A DNA stretch of 17,786 nt from Candidatus Wallbacteria bacterium (GTDB lineage: Bacteria; Muiribacteriota; JAQTZZ01): positions 1 through 17,786 of the forward strand of contig JAQTZZ010000071.1 of the NCBI GenBank assembly GCA_028687545.1. The letters are read 5' to 3'. The position numbers and the translations under genes were made by a program. Shown here piece by piece: positions 1-6,656 of the stretch; positions within the stretch are counted from its first letter, which is position 1; the number at the start of each line of letters is the position of its first letter. Below the pieces are notes generated by a model. That model did not search any database. It worked only from the letters and a program-made list of their open reading frames with translations, and was not told the DNA's origin.

Positions 1-2228
1 AGTTGTGCATCTGGATTATCCCATTTGTAGGCTGAAAAAACGCTCTGCCCGGCAAACAGCGGATTCTTGAGCTCTTTGACCTCGATCTCTTCCGGGTGTT
101 TCAGGCATTCCACCTGCAGGACAGGATCCTTGGAGAGGCCGATGAATCCTGTCTCTGAAAAAGTCCCGCTGGTGCGGATCAGGGGAATCTCCAGCTCAGC
201 AGTTTCCTTGAGTTTGAGGGGAAGATCGAGGCTGTATGACAATTCATATACACCTGACACAGGGTGCTGGAGTATCAGTAGAATCGTGCCGGATTCATCA
301 TTCGGATTCACTTTTTTTTCATTGATGAAATTCCCGTCCAGATGCAGGTTTTCTGCAGATCCGGATGGGACTGCTATTTCCAGGGTTGTGATGCCGGCAT
401 ACTGGATATTGTATGAAAGCAGGCCTTTGAGAGAGCACTGATTCGGATCCAGGCTGACTGAGAGATGATTTTCCACGCTGACTGAGGATGATCTGGTCGT
501 CAGGTCCAGTGTACCTGAGTAGGGATGAGAGTAAAATCTGAAGCCGAGTGCGGTATCTGAACTGGATTCGTTCTGAAGGTCCTGCTCTTCGTTTTCCGTA
601 TCTCCTTCCTCAATTTTCAGATCGCAAGGGACAAGGGCGGTCAGATTTCTGGTGTTGAGCATGATGCAGAGAGGCGCTGAGACTGTGATATAGCCGGAAT
701 CCGTTGAGGCTGAGCATACATGCAGATCAGGGATGCTGTATGAACTAATGCCTGCTTTGAAATCCTGATGGAATTTCAGGATAAAGTCTTTGGAGTCCTG
801 TGCCTTTTCTTTGAAATTGATCCTGATTTCAGCAGTATTTTTGCCGCTTTCCACAATCTGCCAGTCTTCGATGCAGTCCTCAGGTTCGACGGCAGTCACA
901 GCAAGACTGGAAGGAAAGATGCAGTTTACGCTGAAAACCCCGGAGCTCTTTACAGTAAGCTTGATGCAGTCCTCGATCAGAGTTTCATTTTCGCCGATCC
1001 TGATATTGATGGTTTGGCCGGCTGAAAATTGCGGTAGAATTCTGCTCCTTAACAGTTTCAGGTTATAATCTCCTGAAGAAAATCTATAGCAGTAACTGCA
1101 GATGAATCCTGATTCATCCCCTTCAGCATCGATCTGAAAAAGATGTTCCCTTGATTCAACGCTGCAGGCAGTCTCTCGATTCCGGAAAATCAGGATCCTT
1201 CCTTCGCTCCGGCTGGCGTTTTTCACGCTGATCGGCAGCACCTGAATTCCATCTCCAGATTTGAGTTCGGTTTCCAGCACCAGGCTGAAATCCTTGTCCA
1301 TCTTTGAAAAGAGGCTGATCTCCAGCATGTTCTTTCCGCCGGTCTGCTCCAGTTTCTGGGATGCCACAGATTCTCCCTTGAGCGAGATTACGCTGTATTC
1401 TCCAGGAATTTCCAGCAGCAGCCTGTCGATTCCGCCCTGCTGCAGCCTGATGTTGAAAGTGGAAACAGACTGCACAGAGTCCGGCGTAAGATAAATCCTG
1501 CGCAGTTCTTCTGAGGAAAAAGCGGCCTGCACTGATTCAACCGAAGTGGAGCGCCATTTGAGATTTACGGAACTGTCTGAACCGAGGAAAGCCGTAAAAA
1601 CGCTCGTGCCGGCATTGTGTTTCGTGCTGCCGGTGCAAAGAGGTGTGAGCTCGAATTCCAGGTTCGGTTCAGGGACTGTCAGTTCCAGTCTGGAAACACC
1701 GGCTCCAGGCACCTGAAAATCAAGACGGAATCCGTCCTGGTCTTTGCTGATCCTGGTTACGAATTTCAGGGACAGTTCATAAATTCCCGGTTCTGGAAAG
1801 ACGGCCAGCGGGCTTCCTTCATCAGTGCTGAGAAGCATTTTATGGTTTTTATCCGTGATCTCTGTGATGGCGGTATTTTTAAAACCAAGCGGCAACCTGC
1901 TGTAGCCTTTTTTCAGAACCCGCACTGTCAGGCTGCCTGTGAACTCAGCTTGAGAACCTGAGATTTTCCCCTCGTATCTTGCTTCTGAAACTGCAGCTTC
2001 AACAGGCGGATTAGTTTCAGCCACTTCCTGGGTCTGGCCGGCCAGCCAGAGTTTGATGAATTCCTGGTATGGAATGAAAACTCCCTTGTTTTCAGAAGAA
2101 AACACCTTCTGGAGATTGTCATAAGGGATGTAAACCGCGTCTACTTTCTCCTTTTTTTTAATATCTCCGGCCTGAACTGCAGCCAGTCCGACCAGTATGA
2201 AAAGCAGACAAAGTATGAATTTATTCAT
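1..2228 (-). CDS. Large secreted beta-rich protein, N-terminal 742 codons, runs off the left edge
   Basis: I read this frame codon by codon from the ATG at 2228 to base 3 and found no stop, so the 3' end lies outside the window. The start follows GGGGGA about 5 bases upstream. Residues 1-20 form a classic signal peptide (MNKF, a leucine-rich core, then AVQAG). Just after it come two related short motifs, VYIPYDNLQKVF and GVFIPYQEFIKLW, a tyrosine/proline pair I associate from memory with long exported proteins of planctomycete-like and candidate-phylum bacteria. The rest is rich in alternating beta-strand patterns, with few cysteines and no membrane segments, suggesting stacked beta-sandwich domains in the periplasm or outside the cell. 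No enzyme motif was seen. It is transcribed divergently from the nitroreductase gene. Existence of the gene is secure; function is unknown. Confidence 0.85.
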   Translation of the reverse strand, partial: MNKFILCLLFILVGLAAVQAGDIKKKEKVDAVYIPYDNLQKVFSSENKGVFIPYQEFIKLWLAGQTQEVAETNPPVEAAVSEARYEGKISGSQAEFTGSLTVRVLKKGYSRLPLGFKNTAITEITDKNHKMLLSTDEGSPLAVFPEPGIYELSLKFVTRISKDQDGFRLDFQVPGAGVSRLELTVPEPNLEFELTPLCTGSTKHNAGTSVFTAFLGSDSSVNLKWRSTSVESVQAAFSSEELRRIYLTPDSVQSVSTFNIRLQQGGIDRLLLEIPGEYSVISLKGESVASQKLEQTGGKNMLEISLFSKMDKDFSLVLETELKSGDGIQVLPISVKNASRSEGRILIFRNRETACSVESREHLFQIDAEGDESGFICSYCYRFSSGDYNLKLLRSRILPQFSAGQTINIRIGENETLIEDCIKLTVKSSGVFSVNCIFPSSLAVTAVEPEDCIEDWQIVESGKNTAEIRINFKEKAQDSKDFILKFHQDFKAGISSYSIPDLHVCSASTDSGYITVSAPLCIMLNTRNLTALVPCDLKIEEGDTENEEQDLQNESSSDTALGFRFYSHPYSGTLDLTTRSSSVSVENHLSVSLDPNQCSLKGLLSYNIQYAGITTLEIAVPSGSAENLHLDGNFINEKKVNPNDESGTILLILQHPVSGVYELSYSLDLPLKLKETAELEIPLIRTSGTFSETGFIGLSKDPVLQVECLKHPEEIEVKELKNPLFAGQSVFSAYKWDNPDAQ

Positions 2229-2302
2229 CGAATCCCCCGTTGGATTTTATTTCTGATATGATAACAGAAAATAACTGTCTTATGTACTCTGTTTTACAGG
2301 TG

Positions 2303-2332
2303 TTTCCAATCGATCTGAAAGGATTGTATAAT
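2303..2332 (+). promoter_or_regulatory. Sigma70-type promoter of the nitroreductase gene
   Basis: A perfect -10 box TATAAT (2327-2332) lies 18 bases after a weak -35 TTTCCA (2303-2308). Transcription would begin near 2339, about 20 bases before the ATG at 2360. This supports that ATG and argues against in-frame starts further upstream. Confidence 0.55.
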
Positions 2333-2359
2333 GAGTATCCAGAGCTTGCCGGAGGTAAT

Positions 2360-3115
2360 ATGAACCCAGTGATCGACTGTCTGATGAATCGCAAATCCAT
2401 CCGTAAATATAAAGATGGAGTGCCTCCAGACGATCTGCTGGAAGCAGTAGTCAGGGCAGGCCAGCAAGCGCCTTTCGCCTACCAGGTTTACAGTGTGCTC
2501 CTGACTCGTGAGCGGGAGAAGATTCAGTTCCGGGCTCCCTGGCTGTTCACGATCTGCATAGACCTGCACAAATTCGAGCTGATCATGGCTAAGCGCGGCT
2601 GGCAGACTGTTCAAAACGACCTTTCGCTCCTGCTGCTCGGCCTGCAGGATGCGGCTTACATGGCTGAAAACATGGTGACAGCAGGCGAGAGCCTGGGCCT
2701 GGGCAGCTGCTACCTTGGCGCTGCGCCGTATCTGGCTCTTAAAATCAGGGAAGAATACAGCCTGCCTGACAGGGTTTTCCCGCTCGTGCAGCTTGTGATG
2801 GGATATCCGGACGAAAATCCGCCTGTGCGGCCCCGCTATCCACTGAATTTCGTGCTGTTCGAAGGGAAATACCCGGATATCACTGATGCTCAGCTCGAAG
2901 AAGCGATGAAAACAATGGATCAGGGCTATCTCAGCCAGGATTATTATCAAAAAATCAATTACATGATCCCTGTCGGAAAAGGCATGCAAGAGAAATACAC
3001 ATTCGATAATTACAGCTGGTCAGAGCATATCTCGCGCAAGCTCGGGCTCTGGCAATCCGACCTCGGTGAAATGCTGGACAAGCTCGAAAAATGCGGCTTC
3101 AAGGTTTCACGGTGA
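2360..3115 (+). CDS. Nitroreductase-family FMN oxidoreductase
   Basis: The 251-residue protein opens with the family signature at residues 10-18 (NRKSIRKYK), where the arginines normally contact the FMN phosphate. It has an Ala/Gln/Pro stretch near 34-40 and the conserved GLGSCYLGA loop at 113-121, followed by VMGYPDENPP at 146-155, the usual end of the core fold. Family members are cytoplasmic NAD(P)H-dependent flavoenzymes, often homodimers, that reduce nitro compounds, quinones or flavin itself. The true substrate cannot be read here. The residues after about 160 form a C-terminal extension. The frame is open back to 2240, but GGAGG at 2351-2355 and the promoter at 2303-2332 place the start at 2360. 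Its last 106 bases overlap, tail to tail, a small minus-strand ORF. Bases 2767-2944 recur as a broken copy at 4828-5004. Confidence 0.85.
   Translation: MNPVIDCLMNRKSIRKYKDGVPPDDLLEAVVRAGQQAPFAYQVYSVLLTREREKIQFRAPWLFTICIDLHKFELIMAKRGWQTVQNDLSLLLLGLQDAAYMAENMVTAGESLGLGSCYLGAAPYLALKIREEYSLPDRVFPLVQLVMGYPDENPPVRPRYPLNFVLFEGKYPDITDAQLEEAMKTMDQGYLSQDYYQKINYMIPVGKGMQEKYTFDNYSWSEHISRKLGLWQSDLGEMLDKLEKCGFKVSR
2767..2944 (+). repeat. Left copy of a ~177-bp direct repeat (partner 4828-5004)
   Basis: This part of the nitroreductase gene recurs in the same orientation at 4828-5004 with about seven differences, including one single-base deletion in the right copy. The two copies bracket roughly 1.9 kb carrying the methyltransferase fragment, the membrane protein and the small ORF. 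Direct repeats of this length could support homologous deletion of the intervening segment. Confidence 0.9.
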
Positions 3116-3354
3116 GTGAGTAATCGTTTGACATTGACAAATTTTGTGGTGTGCAGCCAAATGTTGTACGAGTCAATGATTTGTGGCGGGTCCTGGTGCA
3201 ACTTTTTTTCTTCTTCGCAGAAGCGGCAGCAGATGCCTTCTGAATCCATCGGAACTGCCATTCCATCCATGCAGGTATAAAAGCGGAGGCCCTGAGCCAT
3301 GGGATTCGTAATGGATATTGAAATCATTACGCTTATTTCAGACATTTTCTGCAT
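3010..3354 (-). CDS. Small Cys-containing ORF, hypothetical
   Basis: A possible 114-residue protein starts at ATG 3354 with GGAG six bases upstream and overlaps the end of the membrane protein gene by 17 bases, as in translational coupling. The middle part reads like real protein: FYTCMDGMAVPMDSEG followed by ICCRFCEEEKK, with a CCxxC group that could bind metal or form disulfides. The C-terminal third lies antisense to the end of the nitroreductase gene and has low-information, serine-rich sequence, so the original gene may have been shorter. An alternative start is ATG 3300. I do not recognise a family. It may also be a decayed gene whose end now reads into neighbouring DNA. Confidence 0.35.
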   Translation of the reverse strand: MQKMSEISVMISISITNPMAQGLRFYTCMDGMAVPMDSEGICCRFCEEEKKLHQDPPQIIDSYNIWLHTTKFVNVKRLLTHRETLKPHFSSLSSISPRSDCQSPSLREICSDQL

Positions 3355-4243
3355 TTTTCTCCGTTTTACTCAAATACCTCGTTATCACAATCCCCGAAAT
3401 TCCCATCAGAATAAAAGATGCCACTGTCCCGTATTCGATCAGGAAGGTGATTTCAAACGGCAGGCAGCGCAGGCAGATGCGTTCGAAATTGAAGACCATG
3501 TCTGCAAGCCTGCAATAGAGCAGGTTGAAAAAAAGTAGACCTGTAAGAGCGCCAAGCAGGCCGTTTACCATGAAGATCTGGACAAGGCCCTGGAGTTTCA
3601 ACTTCAGGAAAAAGAAAGTGGCAATGAAGACTGTCGGCAGCACCAGGAAAAAATCGAAGGGAAATCCCGCATCCATTGGCAGCAGGATGAAATACCAGGA
3701 ATTGTATGCCAGAAATAAAAGTGAGAGGATGATCGAACCTGTGAAAATAGTAGTAATAAGAGAGAGTCTCAGCTGGCACTGAGTCTGCGTGCCTTTCGCA
3801 AAGTCCTCGGGAATCGAATTAACGAGCGCTATTCTGGCACTCCAGAGCCCTCCCAGCATGAAGAACAGCTGGGCAATGTGAAAACCGAATCCCTGATGGT
3901 CCCAGATGCTGGACTGATATAAAAACTGATATGCTGCAGGGAGGAGATATCGGAAAAAGGCGTAGGCCAGCAGATTGAGCAGCAGGCCGCCAGCCAGGAA
4001 GGCTGCCAGAGGGCTCCGGATTTTCAGGATAAACATGATCCTGACTGCGATGAAGGCCAGAATTATCAGAAGAGGAAAGACCGGATCCTTGATTATAGCC
4101 AGCAATTCTGTCCGGCTCAGAAAGCAGGCGACGACTATGGAGAATAAGGCGTTGAACAGCGCGATGAATAGGCTTTGCCAGGATTCGGAGGATAGGATGG
4201 ATACCAGCTTCAGCTGGAATGACGGGATATTGGAGTTGTTCAT
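3338..4243 (-). CDS. Polytopic membrane protein, about eight helices, unknown function
   Basis: The 301-residue protein is strongly hydrophobic, with likely membrane helices around residues 20-43, 52-74, 78-98, 118-136, 160-184, 193-215, 222-245 and 268-290. Short charged loops include SIPEDFAKGTQTQCQLR near 143-159. No transporter, exporter or enzyme signature was visible. The ATG at 4243 follows GGGAGG with six bases between, and this Shine-Dalgarno lies inside the end of the upstream methyltransferase fragment; the two frames overlap by four bases (ATGA). The genes are therefore probably co-transcribed and coupled. No cleavable signal peptide is evident. The coding frame is secure; function is unknown. 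Confidence 0.75.
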   Translation of the reverse strand: MNNSNIPSFQLKLVSILSSESWQSLFIALFNALFSIVVACFLSRTELLAIIKDPVFPLLIILAFIAVRIMFILKIRSPLAAFLAGGLLLNLLAYAFFRYLLPAAYQFLYQSSIWDHQGFGFHIAQLFFMLGGLWSARIALVNSIPEDFAKGTQTQCQLRLSLITTIFTGSIILSLLFLAYNSWYFILLPMDAGFPFDFFLVLPTVFIATFFFLKLKLQGLVQIFMVNGLLGALTGLLFFNLLYCRLADMVFNFERICLRCLPFEITFLIEYGTVASFILMGISGIVITRYLSKTEKNAENV

Positions 4244-4521
4244 CTGCAGCCTCCCAGAGTGCGATAGAATCCGGGCAGTCTGTCCATTTTTCTGATGTTT
4301 CGGATGATTTTCAGCATTCCTAAGGATCGATCGGAAACTATGACGTCCTTTACCAGGGATTTCAGCTTCTCTGCAATAAAGCCAGTACCTCCGCCCAGAT
4401 CCAGAACAAGATCCGTATTTTTCGGCTTCAGCGATTTCCGGATCAGTCCAGGCCTGTACAGGCCGTAAAGGCGCATGAAGGGGTCGTAAACTGGGGAGTA
4501 AAGGTTAAAAAAATCAGGCAA
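4240..4521 (-). pseudogene. Truncated SAM-dependent methyltransferase (N-terminal part)
   Basis: The 93-residue frame matches the start of class I methyltransferases of the UbiE/Methyltransf_11 type: YSPVYDPFMRLYG at 8-20, the SAM-binding motif I VLDLGGGTG at 39-47, and the acidic residue ending strand 2 (D64 in VIVSD). Such enzymes usually span 200 or more residues; here the protein ends soon after, in LPGFYRTLGGCR, so the substrate half is missing. FYRTLGG resembles the late-domain pattern YRvLkpGG, which hints at an internal deletion joining two distant parts. The start is TTG at 4521, preceded by an in-frame TGA and by GAGGG six bases upstream. It keeps ATGA overlap with the downstream membrane gene, so translation may still be needed for coupling. 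As an enzyme it is very unlikely to work. Confidence 0.65.
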
Positions 4522-4591
4522 AACTTTCCCTCATTTTCATACAGTTTCTTACTTTTATCTTATTTTACCATTTTCAGTCAGATGATGTCGT

Positions 4592-4626
4592 TTGCCAGTC
4601 TCATTCACATAAATTATAATTTGTGT
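4592..4626 (+). promoter_or_regulatory. Near-consensus sigma70 promoter with overlapping palindrome
   Basis: TTGCCA (4592-4597), a 17-base spacer and TATAAT (4615-4620) form one of the best promoters in the window. The -10 box sits inside a 20-bp near-palindrome at 4607-4626 (ACATAAATTA/TAATTTGTGT, one mismatched pair), well placed for a repressor. It drives only the broken gene at 4664. Confidence 0.65.
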
Positions 4627-4663
4627 AATCATCCAGAATTCAGAAAGCAGGGGAATCAAGAAT

Positions 4664-4827
4664 ATGGAAAATCAAAACCCTGAGAAGAAAGAAAAAAAAT
4701 CTCTCTGTCTTTAGAAAAGTTTTATTCATTTGTTATTGGAATGGCATGGCAACAGGGTTGCTGGCATTTTTATTAATGAGGAATACTATATATTCAGCAG
4801 CATATTGGTTTCTCTCTTCATGTTTGA
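4664..4827 (+). pseudogene. Remnant of a membrane protein gene, frameshifted at an A8 tract
   Basis: ATG 4664, with AGGGGAA upstream, starts MENQNPEKKEKKSLCL and stops at TAG 4712. Removing one A from the run of eight at 4692-4699 restores a frame that continues into hydrophobic, helix-like sequence (FRKVLFICYWNGMATGLL, then LAFLL and YSAAYWFLSS), ending at the junction with the nitroreductase fragment near 4828. It therefore looks like the first 55 or so residues of a two-helix or larger membrane protein, cut off by recombination and with a homopolymer slip. An alternative is that the original frame reads through the TAG into the nitroreductase fragment in its correct frame. I judge the membrane reading more likely. 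It retains promoter, operator-like palindrome and ribosome binding site. Confidence 0.5.
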
Positions 4828-5004
4828 TGACAGGGTTTTTCCACTCGTGCAGCTTGTGATGGGATATCCGGACGAAAACCCGCCTGTGCGGCCCCGCTAT
4901 CCGCTGAATTTCGTGCTGTTCGAAGGGAAATACCCGGATATCACTGATGCTCAGCTCGAGAAGCGATGAAAACAATGGATCAGGGCTATCTCAGCCCCGA
5001 TTAT
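4828..5004 (+). pseudogene. Broken duplicate of a nitroreductase internal segment
   Basis: The segment corresponds to about residues 137-195 of the nitroreductase at 2360-3115. Before the deletion there are four substitutions, and all four are third-position synonymous changes (TTC/TTT, CCG/CCA, AAT/AAC, CCA/CCG). One base is then lost in GAAGAAGCG, giving E-K-R-stop at about 4969. Two more differences occur near the end, after which similarity stops. The copy has no start, no FMN-binding N-terminus and no C-terminus. The silent pattern suggests it came from a divergent functional allele rather than decaying in place from the neighbouring gene. Confidence 0.85.
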
Positions 5005-5070
5005 CTTTTCGTAATTTGAATTCCTTCACAGCCTTTGCTCGCTGAATCGCGTAATCAGACCATTTATTTC

Positions 5071-5127
5071 TCATGATACGTCATGATATGTGATGATTCG
5101 TGACTTGGAGTAGTTTTTGGCTATAGT
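5071..5127 (+). promoter_or_regulatory. Triple 10-bp repeat promoter, copy A (upstream of protease-SH3b)
   Basis: Three head-to-tail 10-bp units lie at 5071-5080 (TCATGATACG), 5081-5090 (TCATGATATG) and 5091-5100 (TGATGATTCG), followed by TGAC and, 21 bases from that T, the -10 box TATAGT at 5122-5127. The bases around the expected -35 position are poor, which suits an activator-dependent promoter. The same arrangement recurs at 8305-8361. Downstream, TTGCTTTAAGAAAA is identical in both, while the spacer differs. Confidence 0.75.
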
Positions 5128-5156
5128 TGCTTTAAGAAAAAAGATAAGGGGGAAAC

Positions 5157-6272
5157 GTGAAAAGAGGACTGCTGGGACTGATGATGGCTCTGATTTTATC
5201 GGTTCAGATTCATGCCGAAGGAGTGCTCAGCGACAGGCTGCTCCTGTTCAAAAAACTGAAGGACGAGCAGTTCAGGCACGTACTCGCGCTGCTTCTGCTG
5301 GAACATGCCCTGTTCACGATAGACAGGGATGTGATCTCAGATGAGATCGACCCTGCCAATCTCTGCGGCGTGATCGAGAGCAGCGACCCGGTCCCGATGC
5401 TGCAGTTCAGGGACCGCGGCCAGCTTCTTTCCCGCTTCAACTGGGCCGAGCGGGGTGGCGTTACTCCGATCAGGCATCAGGGCAACTGCGGCTCCTGCTG
5501 GGCCTTCGCCTGCGTGGCGGTCGTGGAGTCAGCCTGCCTGATCAACGAAAAACAAAGCGTCGACCTGTCTGAGCAGGACCTGATTGCCTGCAACCCAAGC
5601 GGTTACGCCTGCAACGGCGGCAACTACACATCGCTGAACATGGTCCAGCAGAAGGGTCTGGCCCTGGAGCGGGACGTGCCATATCGCGCCACATCGATGG
5701 CCTGCGCCAATGAGAACAGGTACTGCAGGATCAAGCGCTGGTTCGGCGTTCCGGCTGATACGAATTCCATCAAGCAGGCGATCATGAAGTTCGGGCCGGT
5801 CTATACAGAAATCCTGGTGGACGACTGTTTCAAGTACTATTCAGGCGGCGTGTTCAACCACGAAGCCACTTCAGGTGACATGCACGCCATCGTGATCTGT
5901 GGCTAGGACGATTCCACAGGTACCTGGACCATCAAGAACTCCTGGGGCACAAACTGGGGCGAGCGCGGCCTGGCCAGGATCAGGTACGGCGTGTCAGGCA
6001 TCGGCAAGCGGAACATCGCTGTCCAGTATGCGGGCGGCAACACTGGCGTTGACAATAACAACAATGGCGGCGAAACCGGCAAGACGGCAATCGTCTGCTG
6101 CAACGGGGGCGCCAATCTCCGTCAGGGCCCTGGCCTCAACTACCAGGTGATCACCCCGGTCGGAAAAGGGACGACAGTATCAATCGTTGGCCAGCAGGCA
6201 GACTGGTGCAAAGTGACAATCCCTGACGGCAGAAGCGGATACATGTATATCAAAGCCCTGCAGATGCAGTAA
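5157..6272 (+). pseudogene. Secreted papain-like cysteine protease with C-terminal SH3b domain, interrupted by in-frame TAG
   Basis: The start is GTG 5157 after AAGGGGGA. Residues 1-20 are a signal peptide. The C1A protease core has the oxyanion Gln109, catalytic Cys114 (QGNCGSCWAFA, 109-119), SEQDLIAC at 138-145, CNGG at 152-155, and catalytic His243 (HAIVICG). Codon 250 is TAG at 5904-5906, exactly where the family usually has tyrosine (GYDD). The same frame then continues without a break as DDSTGTWTIKNSWGTNWGE, with catalytic Asn261, a Gly/Asn linker near 288-306, and a bacterial SH3 domain (GANLRQGPGLNYQV to YMYIKALQ, about 306-371), ending at TAA 6272. Such proteins act outside the membrane, the SH3b part binding peptidoglycan or another cell-surface ligand. 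As written, the 249-residue product lacks Asn261, so it is either a fresh nonsense mutant or a gene expressed by amber readthrough. Confidence 0.85.
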
Positions 6273-6292
6273 AATACCGACTTCCTGAAACC

Positions 6293-6325
6293 AAAAGGGC
6301 TGTCCCAAAAGGGCAGCCCTTTTTT
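6293..6325 (+). terminator. Rho-independent terminator after the protease gene
   Basis: AAAAGGGCTG (6293-6302) pairs with CAGCCCTTTT (6314-6323) around an 11-base loop and is followed by more T. It lies 20 bases after the TAA at 6272. Confidence 0.85.
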
Positions 6326-6412
6326 CAATCGTCTACTCTCATTTCGAACCATTTGCACTACTGTCATTATAAAATCCGGCTCTGATTTCAGCCCTCTGGC
6401 TGAACGATTGAA
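6324..6412 (+). other. Nested inverted repeats, possible structured RNA
   Basis: TTCAATCG (6324-6331) is complementary to CGATTGAA (6405-6412). Directly inside the right arm is a perfect hairpin, TTCAGCC-CTCT-GGCTGAA (6387-6404). Together they could close an 89-nt structure. No ORF of note lies here. Function is not known; the region is otherwise the start of a 384-base gap between genes. Confidence 0.3.
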
Positions 6413-6543
6413 CCCTGAAACAATATTACTAAAGTTCCGACTCGTAAAAATGTAAAGATTCCATGATGCGCAATCGTGGTGTGTATGGCCTGAACTTTAT
6501 TATGACAGTTCACTGTCATAATAAGCCAGGGAATAATGACAGT
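6360..6543. promoter_or_regulatory. Operator cluster: four ATWATGACAGT half-sites
   Basis: The half-site occurs at 6360-6370 (reverse), 6499-6509 (forward), 6512-6522 (reverse) and 6533-6543 (forward). The middle pair forms a perfect 28-bp palindrome at 6497-6524 (TTATTATGACAGT, TC, then its complement). The array lies 110-300 bases upstream of the membrane protein gene at 6657. A dimeric helix-turn-helix regulator, possibly with DNA looping to the distant site, is the natural reader. No clear -35/-10 pair was found nearby. Confidence 0.6.
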
Positions 6544-6551
6544 AAATGAAG

Positions 6552-6568
6552 TGAGTCAATATGACTCA
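6552..6568. promoter_or_regulatory. 17-bp palindrome TGAGTC-N5-GACTCA
   Basis: TGAGTC (6552-6557) and GACTCA (6563-6568) are perfect inverted arms around AATAT, directly after the last ATGACAGT half-site. It is probably a binding site for a second regulator or a variant site for the same one. Confidence 0.45.
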
Positions 6569-6656
6569 TGGAAAGGCAGCGTTTCAACAATTCACTTTAT
6601 CTGTTATCATTCTCCAATGCCTCAGACCAGCCTAAAAGAGCCTTTATCATAAGACC

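Noticed and set aside
2240-2359. Upstream extension of the nitroreductase frame to ATG 2240
   Set aside because: The extra 40 residues contain the promoter (TATAAT 2327-2332), do not resemble the family, and GGAGG precedes the ATG at 2360.
2294-2989. 231-codon minus-strand frame opposite the nitroreductase
   Set aside because: It is a shadow of a well-supported coding frame, has no ribosome binding site and no recognisable motif.
6461-6480. Third copy of the 10-bp repeat promoter (CCATGATGCG then CAATCGTGGT)
   Set aside because: Only one unit matches well, the second has lost bases, and there is no TATAGT at the fixed distance. It may be a relic but cannot be supported.
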